Shown: positions 7,872 to 15,173 of the stretch, piece by piece
Numbering within the stretch: the first letter of the stretch is position 1
Layout of the letters: the number at the start of each line of letters is the position of its first letter
Source of the DNA: Phycisphaerae bacterium
GTDB taxonomy: Bacteria; Planctomycetota; Phycisphaerae; Sedimentisphaerales; Anaerobacaceae
Direction of reading: 5' to 3'
DNA length: 36,787 nucleotides
Assembly: GCA_030619925.1 (NCBI GenBank)
Contig: JAUXAL010000042.1
Coordinates: forward strand, 1 to 36,787
Made by a program: the position numbers and the translations under genes
Notes under the pieces: generated by a model
Told to the model about the DNA's origin: nothing
What the model saw: the letters and a program-made list of their open reading frames with translations, nothing else
Database searches by the model: none

Positions 7872-9354
7872 AATATTTTCTTCTAAATCTTGCTGCGGGG
7901 ATGTTTAACAGCTTGCGATACTTTGCAACGGTGCGTCTGGCCAGATTTTTAATGCCGGCCTCTGCTAATTTCTTGCGTATTCGATCGTCACTTAAGGGCT
8001 TGGTTTTGTCCTCCGCGTCGATAATCTGCTGTAGTTCGGCTCTTATAGCCTCCCAGCTGCGCCCTTCGCCGTTAACATCTTTCATACCGCCGCAAAAGAA
8101 TTTCCGCAGCGGCAATATCCCCCAGGAGCACTGGACGTATTTGCCGGAAACGGCCCTGGAGACAGTAGCCAGATGCACACCAACATCATCTGCAACTTTT
8201 GACATCGGCAGAGGATGAAGATGCAGTTGCCCATTTTCGAAAAAATCCCTCTGATATCTCACTACCGCCTTGGTCACTTTCAGCAGCGTATTCTTTCGCT
8301 GCTCTATTGCATCCATAATCCATCGAGCAGAGCGCAGATTATTCCGCAAAAACTTTCTCGTTTTTTCACTAACCTCCCCGTCCTTTGCCATTTTTGCATA
8401 GTAGTCATTTACTCTCAAGCGCGGCAAATCAGAGTCAGCCAATCGTACCAAATATTCACCCGAATTATCGGATGATTCCACTATTACGTCGGGGGTAATA
8501 GGATGGTTTCGGTCTTGGCTGATTTGCAGGCCCGGCGAGGTGTCAAGTTTACTCATACGCTCGATAGACTGATTGATTGCGTCGATGCTGCAATTCATCT
8601 TCTTGGCGATATCCGGCAAACGATTTTCAAGCAGCTCATCCATATGCTCGGCAATCAGACGGGATTCAAAGCTCATATCCGTGGTCCCCTCTTCGCTGTT
8701 CCGGGCTATTTGGATAAGCAGGCACTCTCTCAGATCCCGTGCACCGACACCCGCAGGTTCCAATCTCTGCACAAGCTCCAGCGCTTCTTTCAAATCATCG
8801 ATCGTGAAATCACCCCTGTCCTTGTTGTGCAACTGTTCCAATCTTACGGTCAGATACCCTTTGTCGTCGAGATAATCTATAATCATATTGCCGGCTTTTT
8901 TCACCGGCTTCTCAGCCTCCACCAATCGCCACTGCTCCGTCAAATGTTCGTGCAGCGATTGAGGAGGGGCGGCGGTATTCTTTATCGCCTCAAGTTTTTT
9001 GTCCGGCTCGTCACTGTAAACCCGCGTCCGGAAGGGGCCTGCCTCGTTCATATAGTCTTTGAAACCGTCGCCCAGACTATCAAGACGCTCGAAATCTTCG
9101 GCCTTGTTGTTATCCGTATCGACGACCAAATCTTTCTCAGCTATATCATCTTCAGCCTGCTCTTCAACAGATTCGGTATCTTCAGGATTTGACGGCTCCT
9201 CTATTTCCAAAACAGGATTGCTGTTGAGCTCCTGTTCTATTCTTTCCTGAAGGGCGAGAATGGGAAGCTGGAGAATCTCCATCGATTGAATCATATGCGG
9301 AGCGAGCTTCATCCTCTGCTCCATCCGCATCTGTGTGCTCATCTCCAACTTCAT
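7870..9354 (-). CDS. rpoN: RNA polymerase sigma-54 factor RpoN
   Basis: 494 aa, full length for sigma-54. It directs core polymerase to -24/-12 promoters and needs AAA+ enhancer-binding activators. The N-terminal activator-interacting region is Gln/Leu rich (MKLAPHMIQSMEILQLPILALQ). An acidic stretch follows (about residues 55-95), then the core-binding domain and the helix-turn-helix. The diagnostic RpoN box ARRTVAKYR lies about 15 residues from the C-terminus. The ATG at 9354 has only a weak site upstream. An extended -10 promoter is visible at 9407-9415. No activator gene is in the window, so its regulon cannot be read here. Confidence 0.97.
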   Translation of the reverse strand: MKLEMSTQMRMEQRMKLAPHMIQSMEILQLPILALQERIEQELNSNPVLEIEEPSNPEDTESVEEQAEDDIAEKDLVVDTDNNKAEDFERLDSLGDGFKDYMNEAGPFRTRVYSDEPDKKLEAIKNTAAPPQSLHEHLTEQWRLVEAEKPVKKAGNMIIDYLDDKGYLTVRLEQLHNKDRGDFTIDDLKEALELVQRLEPAGVGARDLRECLLIQIARNSEEGTTDMSFESRLIAEHMDELLENRLPDIAKKMNCSIDAINQSIERMSKLDTSPGLQISQDRNHPITPDVIVESSDNSGEYLVRLADSDLPRLRVNDYYAKMAKDGEVSEKTRKFLRNNLRSARWIMDAIEQRKNTLLKVTKAVVRYQRDFFENGQLHLHPLPMSKVADDVGVHLATVSRAVSGKYVQCSWGILPLRKFFCGGMKDVNGEGRSWEAIRAELQQIIDAEDKTKPLSDDRIRKKLAEAGIKNLARRTVAKYRKLLNIPAARFRRKY

Positions 9355-9406
9355 AGAAACACCCGAAAAAATTCTTTATTCTGACTCGTTACTCTTGTCT
9401 TTGCCT

Positions 9407-9415
9407 ATTATACCA
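9407..9415 (-). promoter_or_regulatory. Extended -10 promoter of rpoN
   Basis: On the minus strand TGG-TATAAT (an extended -10) lies about 50 bp upstream of the rpoN start. No good -35 lies at 16-18 bp; a TTGACG is 22 bp away. The element TATGGTATAAT also recurs at the 36.45-kb promoter. Confidence 0.5.
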
Positions 9416-9823
9416 TAAATACGTCAGAGAACTTCGTCAATATTTAAGGAATAGTTGAAAAACTTTACAAATAAAAAACATTATTGTCTGATTAAGCCTT
9501 TGGAAAATTCGCTGCAACCAAACCGATTCAATAACGGGTCGTGAGGAAAAATAACTGTTCTCGACTTCGAATCGCTGGCCCGCCGCCCCGACTCGCCCCC
9601 GTTTCTCCGTAAGGAGTCCTTCGGACTGCTTTCGCCTGCCCCCGCGGTTCCCGCGAAGCGGGGCGTCGGGCAGGCTTCAGCAAGCTTTTTACTGCGAAAT
9701 TGAAAGGGATGGTCCGTATTTGTTGGTCAGACAAAATCTGTACATGGATGTTTACAACGCGTGATTTTCCCTGCCTGAGCGGAAATGAACCAGCGATCTG
9801 ACCACATTATTTCAGGCAAAAAA
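9416..9823. other. Non-coding stretch between rpoN and recR with clustered hairpins
   Basis: No convincing gene. A 68-codon open frame on the minus strand (9528-9734) is Arg/Pro rich and is explained by GC-rich palindromes. Hairpins seen are CTCC-GTAA-GGAG (9605-9616), AGTCC-TTC-GGACT (9615-9627) and a larger REP-like stem at 9634-9675. Confidence 0.5.
9634..9675. repeat. REP-like GC-rich palindrome
   Basis: Outer arms GCCTGCCC and GGGCAGGC (8 bp) enclose an inner CCCGC-GAA-GCGGG hairpin. The inner hairpin is almost the same as CCCGC-GAAA-GCGGG in the dispersed element at 10440 and 14292. Only one copy of this exact outer form is seen in the window. Confidence 0.55.
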
Positions 9824-10429
9824 TTATTCTAATTCCTGTCTGCCGATTATCGCATCGGTAAGCATTTTGCCGCTTGCATATTCAATAGTACTGCCGGTCG
9901 GAAGTCCCCTTGCCAGCCGGGTAATCTTCACGCCCATGGCCCTAAGCAGCGAGCTTATATAAAGTGCGGTACCGTCGCCGGCCATATTAGGATTGGTCGC
10001 CATTATCACTTCTTTTACGGAACCTTCGCGCACCCGCTCAACAAGCTTGTCAATAGTCAAATCGCCCGGCTCAATCCCCTCGAGCGGTGCGATATGGCCG
10101 CCAAGAACATGATAGACCCACTTACAGGCTCCGGTTTTCTCAAGGCTTATGACGTCTTTTGGCTGTTCGACAACACAAATCAAGCTCTTGTCCCGCCGTG
10201 GGTCAGAGCAGATTTGACAAACGGCTTGTTCCGAAAGACCGGTGCAGATTTCGCAGCGTTTAATCTTGTTCTTCACATCTTTTATCGCATCAGCAAGTGC
10301 CATGGCTTCTCTCGGCTCAGCTTTTAATATGTGAAAAGCGAGCCGTTCGGCCGTTTTAGGCCCAATCCCCGGCAGCTTCTCAAACTCCTCGATCAACCTG
10401 CTCAAACTTGCTGTATAAATATCGTTCAT
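9824..10429 (-). CDS. recR: Recombination mediator RecR
   Basis: 201 aa, the usual RecR size. With RecF and RecO it loads RecA onto SSB-coated gaps. The N-terminal helix-hairpin-helix is LPGIGPKTAERLAF. The C4 zinc finger has Cys59, Cys62, Cys71 and Cys74. A Toprim domain follows (LICVVEQPKDVISLEKTG, VIMATNPNMAGDGTALYI), then the Walker-B-like end ITRLARGLPTGSTIEY. I start it at the ATG at 10429 (MNDIYTASLSRLIEEF). The frame stays open to 10498, but those 23 extra codons are encoded by a dispersed repeat and are not RecR. dnaX is 90 bp upstream, the common dnaX-recR order, without the usual ybaB between them. Confidence 0.95.
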   Translation of the reverse strand: MNDIYTASLSRLIEEFEKLPGIGPKTAERLAFHILKAEPREAMALADAIKDVKNKIKRCEICTGLSEQAVCQICSDPRRDKSLICVVEQPKDVISLEKTGACKWVYHVLGGHIAPLEGIEPGDLTIDKLVERVREGSVKEVIMATNPNMAGDGTALYISSLLRAMGVKITRLARGLPTGSTIEYASGKMLTDAIIGRQELE

Positions 10430-10439
10430 AATCACCCAC

Positions 10440-10496
10440 AAGCCATCCCCAAGCTTGTGCCCGCGAAAGCGGGTACTACGCTTGAGGCTGCCACCC
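10440..10496. repeat. Dispersed palindromic element, short copy, between dnaX and recR
   Basis: 57 bp matching the right half of the element at 14275-14331 with a single mismatch (A/G in GGGTACTRCGC). It contains the CCCGC-GAAA-GCGGG hairpin. It sits in the dnaX-recR gap and ends about 10 bp before the recR start, so it replaces most of the recR leader. Confidence 0.85.
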
Positions 10497-10519
10497 ATCG
10501 AGTGAAATAATCAATTCTT

Positions 10520-11953
10520 CTATTGGTTTTCTTCGACGCCGGTAATTGTTGCATCAAGTCCCATAAGGACCGTCTTGACGGCGGGGTCGTTAATTAGCTC
10601 ATTTCTCTTTTGACCACTGGTTTTGCCTCGATTCTCGATTCTTGACGCTCGATGCTCATTTTTCGATGTTTGATGCTCGATGCTGGATGCTGGATGCTCG
10701 ATGCCGGATGCTCGTCCCTCGTCCCTCGTCCCTCGTCCCTCGTCTCTCGTCTCTGGCGATTCGCTACTCGCTTGGCTCTTTACGCTTCTCGGCTCTTTTT
10801 TTTTAACAGCACCGGAGCCGGTCTGCAATTGTCTAAGAAGTTCATCAACATTCAGGAAATGTTCGCTTAAGGCAAATCTCAAAAGGGATGCTTCCAAAAG
10901 CGCCCTGCTTCTGTCACTGTTTTTGATTGCCCATCGCAATTTTTCGAGCGTCGCTATGTTATAAATGAGTGCAGCGACATCAAATTTTTCAGCTAACTCG
11001 CCGGCCCGCTTTCGCTGCCGGCCGGTCAAAATCAGAAGCTCGCTCTCGGCCCCCGTGGATTTTACCACCATCAAATCGCGCATATAATCGACGAGCGAAT
11101 CAACTATCTGGACCTCACTTATACCGGTACTGATTAAATCCTCTATCGCGGCAAACGTCCCTGCTGCATCGCCGGCACCGATTTGGGCAACAAGATTCCA
11201 GATTTTCTCGCTGTTCGGACAGCCCAAAAACTCCTCAAGCAGTGAAACGCTCAGCGGCTCGACACCGACGCTTATCAGTCTGTCCAGCAGGCTCAGGCCA
11301 TCTCTCATCGAGCCGTTTGCCATTTTCGCCAGCGGCAAAACCAAATCCTCTTCGTACTTTATTTTCTCCTGCTCAAGTACGAACTTTAGCTGCCCGGCGA
11401 TTTGCCCCGGCCCTATATTGCTGAAATCGAATCTCTGGCATCTCGATTGAATTGTGGCGATGACCTTATTCGGCTCGGTGGTAGCGAAGATAAACTTAAC
11501 GTGACTGGGCGGCTCCTCCAGTATCTTCAACAGTGCGTTAAAGGCAGGGACAGTGAGCATGTGGACTTCGTCAATAATATATATCTTGAACCTCGAGCGT
11601 GCAGGCCGATATATAGCGTTCTGACGAAGTTCGCGAACCTGCTCAACCCCGTTGTTTGTCGCGCCGTCGATCTCGATGACGTCGATATCTTCGCCGATAT
11701 TTATCGCAATGCAACCGTCGCACTTACAGCACGGCCCTGTGGTGGGAGCATCGACGGAAAGGCAATTAAGCGCTTTTGCCAGCACCCGGGCCATAGTGGT
11801 TTTACCAACACCACGAGTACCCGCAAAAAGATAAGCGTGTGCGACCCTGTCCGTCCTTATCGCGTTTTTGAGCGTCTGGACGATAGGGTCCTGGCCGATG
11901 ACGTCATCAAACGTCTGCGACCTATATTTTCTTGCAAGAACGGTATAAGCCAT
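10520..11953 (-). CDS. dnaX: DNA polymerase III gamma/tau subunit DnaX with repeat-derived heptad linker
   Basis: 477-aa clamp-loader ATPase. Walker A is GTRGVGKT (45-52). A zinc module uses Cys64, Cys75, Cys78 and Cys81. Walker B is IYIIDEVHML with Asp128-Glu129. The sensor and SRC motif lie at 158-173. The collar domain III runs to about residue 370. The linker between domain III and a short conserved-looking tail (DPAVKTVLMGLDATITGVEE) is encoded by a 21-unit heptanucleotide array (10628-10774, residues 394-442). It reads as 7-residue repeats such as RDEGRGT, RDEGRAS, GIEHPAS, SIEHQTS. No tau-type C-terminal domains are present. The ATG at 11953 directly abuts another heptamer array and has no Shine-Dalgarno sequence. 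Confidence 0.95.
   Translation of the reverse strand: MAYTVLARKYRSQTFDDVIGQDPIVQTLKNAIRTDRVAHAYLFAGTRGVGKTTMARVLAKALNCLSVDAPTTGPCCKCDGCIAINIGEDIDVIEIDGATNNGVEQVRELRQNAIYRPARSRFKIYIIDEVHMLTVPAFNALLKILEEPPSHVKFIFATTEPNKVIATIQSRCQRFDFSNIGPGQIAGQLKFVLEQEKIKYEEDLVLPLAKMANGSMRDGLSLLDRLISVGVEPLSVSLLEEFLGCPNSEKIWNLVAQIGAGDAAGTFAAIEDLISTGISEVQIVDSLVDYMRDLMVVKSTGAESELLILTGRQRKRAGELAEKFDVAALIYNIATLEKLRWAIKNSDRSRALLEASLLRFALSEHFLNVDELLRQLQTGSGAVKKKEPRSVKSQASSESPETRDEGRGTRDEGRASGIEHPASSIEHQTSKNEHRASRIENRGKTSGQKRNELINDPAVKTVLMGLDATITGVEENQ
10628..10774. repeat. Heptanucleotide array C inside dnaX (21 units)
   Basis: 147 bp in uninterrupted 7-bp register. It runs from TCGATTC x2 through TCGATGC/TGGATGC variants to TCGTCCC x4, TCGTCTC x2, TGGCGAT, TCGCTAC and TCGCTTG. 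Three distinct sub-motifs share one register, as in the intergenic arrays. 147 is divisible by 3, so the dnaX frame is preserved. Confidence 0.92.
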
Positions 11954-11988
11954 TTGTAATTGACTATTGACTATTTACTATTGACTAT
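11954..11988. repeat. Heptanucleotide array D (5 units) abutting the dnaX start
   Basis: TTGTAAT, TGACTAT, TGACTAT, TTACTAT, TGACTAT. It begins at the base next to the dnaX start codon and so is its immediate leader. The unit is the reverse complement of the ATAGTCA-type units in arrays E and F. Confidence 0.85.
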
Positions 11989-12003
11989 TAAAAGCGGTTA
12001 ATG

Positions 12004-12363
12004 TTACTGTTTTTTAAGTCCGCGGGCGGTTTTCCTGGAAGATACAAGTATAGAAGTCAATTCCCGGCCTTCCTGCAACAATGGGGAAACTCGTTGCTTC
12101 TTTAATAATTGCTCATCAATAATGAACTGCATCCAGAAACAAGCCTCATCGGTTTCTTCTATCACAATGCTTAATTTTGAAATAAAATTTGGTTTCGATT
12201 GCGCGATACAAACAGCCCTATAATTTGCTGCCACAGAAGTTGAACACTTTATCAGTTGGCCTTTAATGTGATTACCCAAAACTGTTTTAGGCAAAGCTAA
12301 GGCCAATTTGACGTAGCGGTGCGCAAACTTTTTGGTTCTATTCTTTAACTCATCTGCGTCCAT
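12004..12363 (-). CDS. Four-helix-bundle protein (23S rRNA intervening-sequence protein family)
   Basis: 119 aa, typical for the S23/four-helix-bundle family (TIGR02436). Recognisable features are the opening KNRTKKFAHRYVKLALALPKT, IKGQLIKCSTSVAANYRAV, ISKLSIVIEETDEACFWMQFI and the Ser/Thr-Arg-rich end. Homologues occur inside 23S rRNA intervening sequences and as lone genes; related bundles serve as accessory proteins of diversity-generating retroelements. No rRNA or reverse transcriptase is seen here. The gene is bracketed by heptamer arrays in inverted orientation (D on one side, E and F on the other), so it looks like a cassette placed upstream of dnaX. Molecular function is unknown. Confidence 0.85.
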   Translation of the reverse strand: MDADELKNRTKKFAHRYVKLALALPKTVLGNHIKGQLIKCSTSVAANYRAVCIAQSKPNFISKLSIVIEETDEACFWMQFIIDEQLLKKQRVSPLLQEGRELTSILVSSRKTARGLKKQ

Positions 12364-12370
12364 TTTTTAA

Positions 12371-12405
12371 TATTCAATCGTCAATAGAAAATAGTCAATC
12401 TAAGC
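12371..12405. repeat. Heptanucleotide array E (5 degenerate units)
   Basis: TATTCAA, TCGTCAA, TAGAAAA, TAGTCAA, TCTAAGC. It starts 8 bp upstream of the four-helix-bundle start codon. Confidence 0.65.
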
Positions 12406-12503
12406 CAACCTGCTATATTATAGTCCTGAATTCAAAAAATTCTATAAAAATTCCAGATTGACAATCTTTGCTTCAAAAGCTATGGTCTTGACCTATTAAA
12501 TTT

Positions 12504-12538
12504 GCAATAGTAAATAGTCAATAGTAAATAGTAAATTT
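12504..12538. repeat. Heptanucleotide array F (5 units)
   Basis: GCAATAG, TAAATAG, TCAATAG, TAAATAG, TAAATTT. It ends immediately before the ferredoxin ribosome site (AAGGG). It has the same unit as array D in opposite orientation, 550 bp away. Confidence 0.82.
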
Positions 12539-12551
12539 TAAGGGTTTTACT

Positions 12552-12734
12552 ATGAAAGTCAGAGTTGAAGATACCTGCACTGCCTGCGGCCTATGTGTGG
12601 ATGCGTGTCCTGAGGTTTTTGAGATGGGAGATGAGATGGCCCAGGTTATCGTCGATGAGGTTCCCGCTGAGCACAGTGACGCCATCCAGCAGGCCGCCGA
12701 CGAATGTCCCGTCGAGGCAATTATCGTCGAATAA
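12552..12734 (+). CDS. Single-cluster [4Fe-4S] ferredoxin
   Basis: 60 aa. Cys9, Cys12 and Cys15 in CTACGLC, with the following CP and the distant ECP near residue 51, bind one [4Fe-4S] cluster. The second half carries no cluster and is acidic (EVPAEHSDAIQQAADECPVEAI). The layout matches the short Thermotoga/Desulfovibrio-type ferredoxins that carry electrons in anaerobic metabolism. The ATG at 12552 has AAGGG 7 bp upstream, and heptamer array F ends just before that. It converges on proC with only 12 bp between stops. Confidence 0.92.
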   Translation: MKVRVEDTCTACGLCVDACPEVFEMGDEMAQVIVDEVPAEHSDAIQQAADECPVEAIIVE

Positions 12735-12746
12735 ATGGGACCCCAA

Positions 12747-13556
12747 TCAGCCTGATAGCTCCTTGCTTCTGTCGCAGGCTGCCGTCAGAGCATCGGCTAT
12801 CAGCCGGCTGAAATTGTTTGCAGCGAAAACTTTCAGAGCTGCTTCGGTTGTTCCGCCGGGCGATGTAACCTTCTGCCGAAGGACAGCGGGGCTTTGGTCA
12901 TTTTTATCAGCGCCGGCCGCAAGCAAACCGGCGCCTTTAGCGGTCTGTAGAACCAGCTCTTTCGCTACGTCTTCAGGCAGACCTAATTCTACGCCTGCTT
13001 TAATCATCTCTTCCATCAAAAGAAAATAATAAGCAGGCCCACTGCCGCTGACGGCTGTAACGGCGTCGATCAAATCTTCATCGTCAACAACAACCGCCCT
13101 GCCGACCGATGAGAAAATCGACCTCGCATCGGCCAGCATCGGCCTTGCCCGCTCGTTGGCGAATAATGCGCTGGCTCCTTCGCCAATCAAAGCCGGCGTA
13201 TTTGGCATAACACGGACTATTGCAATATCACCTAATACGGCGGCAATATTTGCGACCTTTATCCCCGCTGCTATGGATATAACAAGTGTCCCGGCACCGA
13301 GGGCATCTTTTATACTCCCCAACGCATCAGTCATATTCTGAGGCTTGATACTCAATACGATGGTTTCAACTTTCGCCGCCAGCTCGGCATTAGTCTCAAT
13401 GGAAATAACATTATATTTTTCAGCAAGGAATTTAAGTCGTTCGGCCCTAACATCACTTATAAAGACATTTTCAGGCGCATAAATGTTGGCCGTTAATATG
13501 CCCTTTATCAGGGCTTCAGCCATATTCCCGCTGCCGACGAAACCGATTGTGCTCAC
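12747..13556 (-). CDS. proC: Pyrroline-5-carboxylate reductase
   Basis: 269 aa, full length. It catalyses the last step of proline synthesis, NAD(P)H-dependent reduction of pyrroline-5-carboxylate. The Rossmann GFVGSGNMAEALIKG is at the N-terminus and RVMPNTPALIGEGASAL follows in the middle. The C-terminal dimerisation/active-site motif reads VTAVSGSGPAYYF with LRQKVTSPGGTTEAAL. The start is a GTG at 13556 with AAGGAG at good spacing. It is divergent from the flavin reductase. Confidence 0.96.
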   Translation of the reverse strand: MSTIGFVGSGNMAEALIKGILTANIYAPENVFISDVRAERLKFLAEKYNVISIETNAELAAKVETIVLSIKPQNMTDALGSIKDALGAGTLVISIAAGIKVANIAAVLGDIAIVRVMPNTPALIGEGASALFANERARPMLADARSIFSSVGRAVVVDDEDLIDAVTAVSGSGPAYYFLLMEEMIKAGVELGLPEDVAKELVLQTAKGAGLLAAGADKNDQSPAVLRQKVTSPGGTTEAALKVFAANNFSRLIADALTAACDRSKELSG

Positions 13557-13647
13557 TTCTTTCTCCTTGTAAGAGTTAACCTGAGAACTTATAATTTCAC
13601 CGGTAATTTTTCTGCGATAAATATAGAATCAATTATGGAGAAAAGCA

Positions 13648-14151
13648 ATGCAAAAACAAGTTGAATATTCCGATGCTGTCAAAACCAAGTACCCCGAACA
13701 GGTGGTAATAGCCATCGCTAAAGATAGAAACGGCAAAGCCAATCCTATTACATTAGGCTGGACAATGATTGTATCGGGCACACCGCCGATGATGGCAATA
13801 TCCGTTGCAAAAACGCACTACTCAATAGAGGCCATCACGCACTCAAGGACCTTTACGATTGCGTTTCCATCCTCGCAGATGGCCGATGCAGCTTTATTTT
13901 TCGGCTCAAAATCCGGCCGCGACATCGACAAATTCGCCGAATTTGACTGTAAAACAGAACCAGCAAAATCCATTGATTCGGTGCTGTTAGCCGACGCCGT
14001 GGCCAATTTTGAATGCACACTCGAATCGCAAGTGCCCGCCGGCGACCATATCATCTTTGTAGGCGAGATTGTTTCCTCCCATATCAACACCGAGCCGAAG
14101 AAACGTCTGTACACCGTAGGCCCCGGCCATAAATTGGGTTCGGTTTCCTAA
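13648..14151 (+). CDS. Flavin reductase family protein (FMN-binding split barrel)
   Basis: 167 aa. The single FMN-binding split-barrel domain shows PITLGWTMIVSGTPPMMAISVAKTHYS near the N-terminus and CTLESQVPAGDHIIFVGEIVSSH late, the usual DIM6/flavin reductase-like signatures. Members reduce flavins with NAD(P)H or act as flavoproteins with other partners; the substrate is not readable here. The ATG at 13648 has GGAG upstream. It is a single gene divergent from proC, and a composite palindromic element follows it. Confidence 0.9.
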   Translation: MQKQVEYSDAVKTKYPEQVVIAIAKDRNGKANPITLGWTMIVSGTPPMMAISVAKTHYSIEAITHSRTFTIAFPSSQMADAALFFGSKSGRDIDKFAEFDCKTEPAKSIDSVLLADAVANFECTLESQVPAGDHIIFVGEIVSSHINTEPKKRLYTVGPGHKLGSVS

Positions 14152-14177
14152 AAAACCGGCTCTTACGGTTAAGGGGT

Positions 14178-14361
14178 AGTAGTCTGTCAAGATTGAATCT
14201 GTAAGTTGTCATTCCCATGGTTGGGTGGCAGCCTCAAAGCCGAAGGCTTTGGGGATGGTGATTACAGGAGAAGCCATCCCCAAGCTTGTGCCCGCGAAAG
14301 CGGGTACTGCGCTTGAGGCTGCCACCCTTCCAAACTATCAAATCAAATTTGACAGACTACT
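14178..14361. repeat. Nested palindromic MITE-like element
   Basis: Outer inverted arms AGTAGTCTGTCAA (14178-14190) and TTGACAGACTACT (14349-14361) are perfect. Inside lie a second pair, GGGTGGCAGCCTCAA and TTGAGGCTGCCACCC, and a third, GGGGATGG and CCATCCCC. The CCCGC-GAAA-GCGGG hairpin is in the right half. The 57-bp right half recurs at 10440-10496. The 184-bp size and the lack of coding sequence suggest a non-autonomous mobile element or REP-type repeat. It accounts for most of the 14152-14594 gap. Confidence 0.8.
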
Positions 14362-14509
14362 AGAACGGAGCCTTAATCTTACGCTCCAAGCTACCCGGAT
14401 GCGCGGTAAACATACTTTCTGGGATTTCTCTTCACCTTCTGTTATGGCTGACATCTAACGAAATTTTTTGAGCCCAGCCTAAAAATATAGTTTTTCTCAA
14501 AATCGCTGC

Positions 14510-14525
14510 TTGTATAATATAACAA
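14510..14525 (+). promoter_or_regulatory. Zur-like palindrome overlapping a -10 of the metal-uptake operon
   Basis: TTGTATAATATAACAA is one base short of the perfect palindrome TTGTTATA-A-TATAACAA, which contains the enterobacterial Zur core TGTTATAATATAACA (established knowledge). It includes TATAAT (14513-14518), so a bound Fur-family repressor would block the promoter. It lies 70-85 bp upstream of the first operon gene. That Zur is the regulator is inference. Confidence 0.55.
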
Positions 14526-14594
14526 CGCGTATGTTACTAAGTTCCATCGGATTTATGATGTAATTGCAAAAGCGATGTGATTAATCAGAAAGTC

Positions 14595-15023
14595 ATGTTT
14601 ACTCTTCTGAAAAAATGGTTCAGTGCTTCACTTTGCATGCGAGTAATTGTCGCTTTATTGTATGGGCTTGTAACCCTCACCGTACCTCTGAATCATACGT
14701 GCTACTTAGCCAAGGAAGAACCACACGGTCACCATTTAGAAGACTCAAGTTGCCACTTCGCCGAGGCAAGTCGTGCCGGAACACGACTTACAATTGCGCT
14801 CAATCAAAATAGCTCCGACGGCAAAGTTTTATCCCGCAGGCAGTATTGTCCAGCGTGTCTGTACTCGCTCACTTCAAAGTTATTTAAATTAAATTCAGCA
14901 GCTTCCCCGGCCTCAGTCGAGGCTGTTGTAAAAATTCGATTTATACACCATCTGAATTTTACAAAGCAATTCGAGTGGTTTTCTTCAGCTCCACTAAGAG
15001 CACCCCCAATTGTCACCTCCTAA
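14595..15023 (+). CDS. Small secreted or anchored His/Cys-rich protein, first gene of the metal-uptake operon
   Basis: 142 aa from the ATG at 14595; a GTG at 14577 is also in frame, and neither has a clear ribosome site. A hydrophobic segment (ASLCMRVIVALLYGLVTLTVP) near residues 10-30 acts as signal peptide or anchor. The exported part has NHTCY, HGHH, SSCHF and YCPACLYS, so His and Cys are clustered as in metal-binding or metal-sensing proteins. I recognise no family. Its position behind a Zur-like site and 150 bp before the porin suggests a role in metal capture or handling in the envelope; this is inference. Confidence 0.65.
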   Translation: MFTLLKKWFSASLCMRVIVALLYGLVTLTVPLNHTCYLAKEEPHGHHLEDSSCHFAEASRAGTRLTIALNQNSSDGKVLSRRQYCPACLYSLTSKLFKLNSAASPASVEAVVKIRFIHHLNFTKQFEWFSSAPLRAPPIVTS

Positions 15024-15173
15024 GACGGTTGCGGAGTGGCAATACTTCGCTCGGCATTCCAATTTATCGGAAAAGTTGGGATTTGGTAATAGCAAATAGT
15101 AGCATTGCACTACTTGTTCCCCCGGTTTGGCTAGAAGGTTGGCGTGCATAAAGACTTTTCAAGGAGATTAGAA

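Noticed and set aside
9600-9680. SRP (4.5S) RNA between rpoN and recR
   Set aside because: Considered because such RNAs often lie near dnaX/recR, but the conserved GGAAGGAAGC-type domain IV loop is absent.
9528-9734. 68-aa protein on the minus strand
   Set aside because: Composition (Arg/Pro/Gly) follows GC-rich hairpins; no ribosome site or family.
11954-12538. Diversity-generating retroelement around the four-helix-bundle gene
   Set aside because: No reverse transcriptase, template repeat or variable repeat is present; only the bundle family is shared.
14160-14220. Terminator after the flavin reductase gene
   Set aside because: A short AACCG/CGGTT pairing exists but lacks a U-run and is weak.
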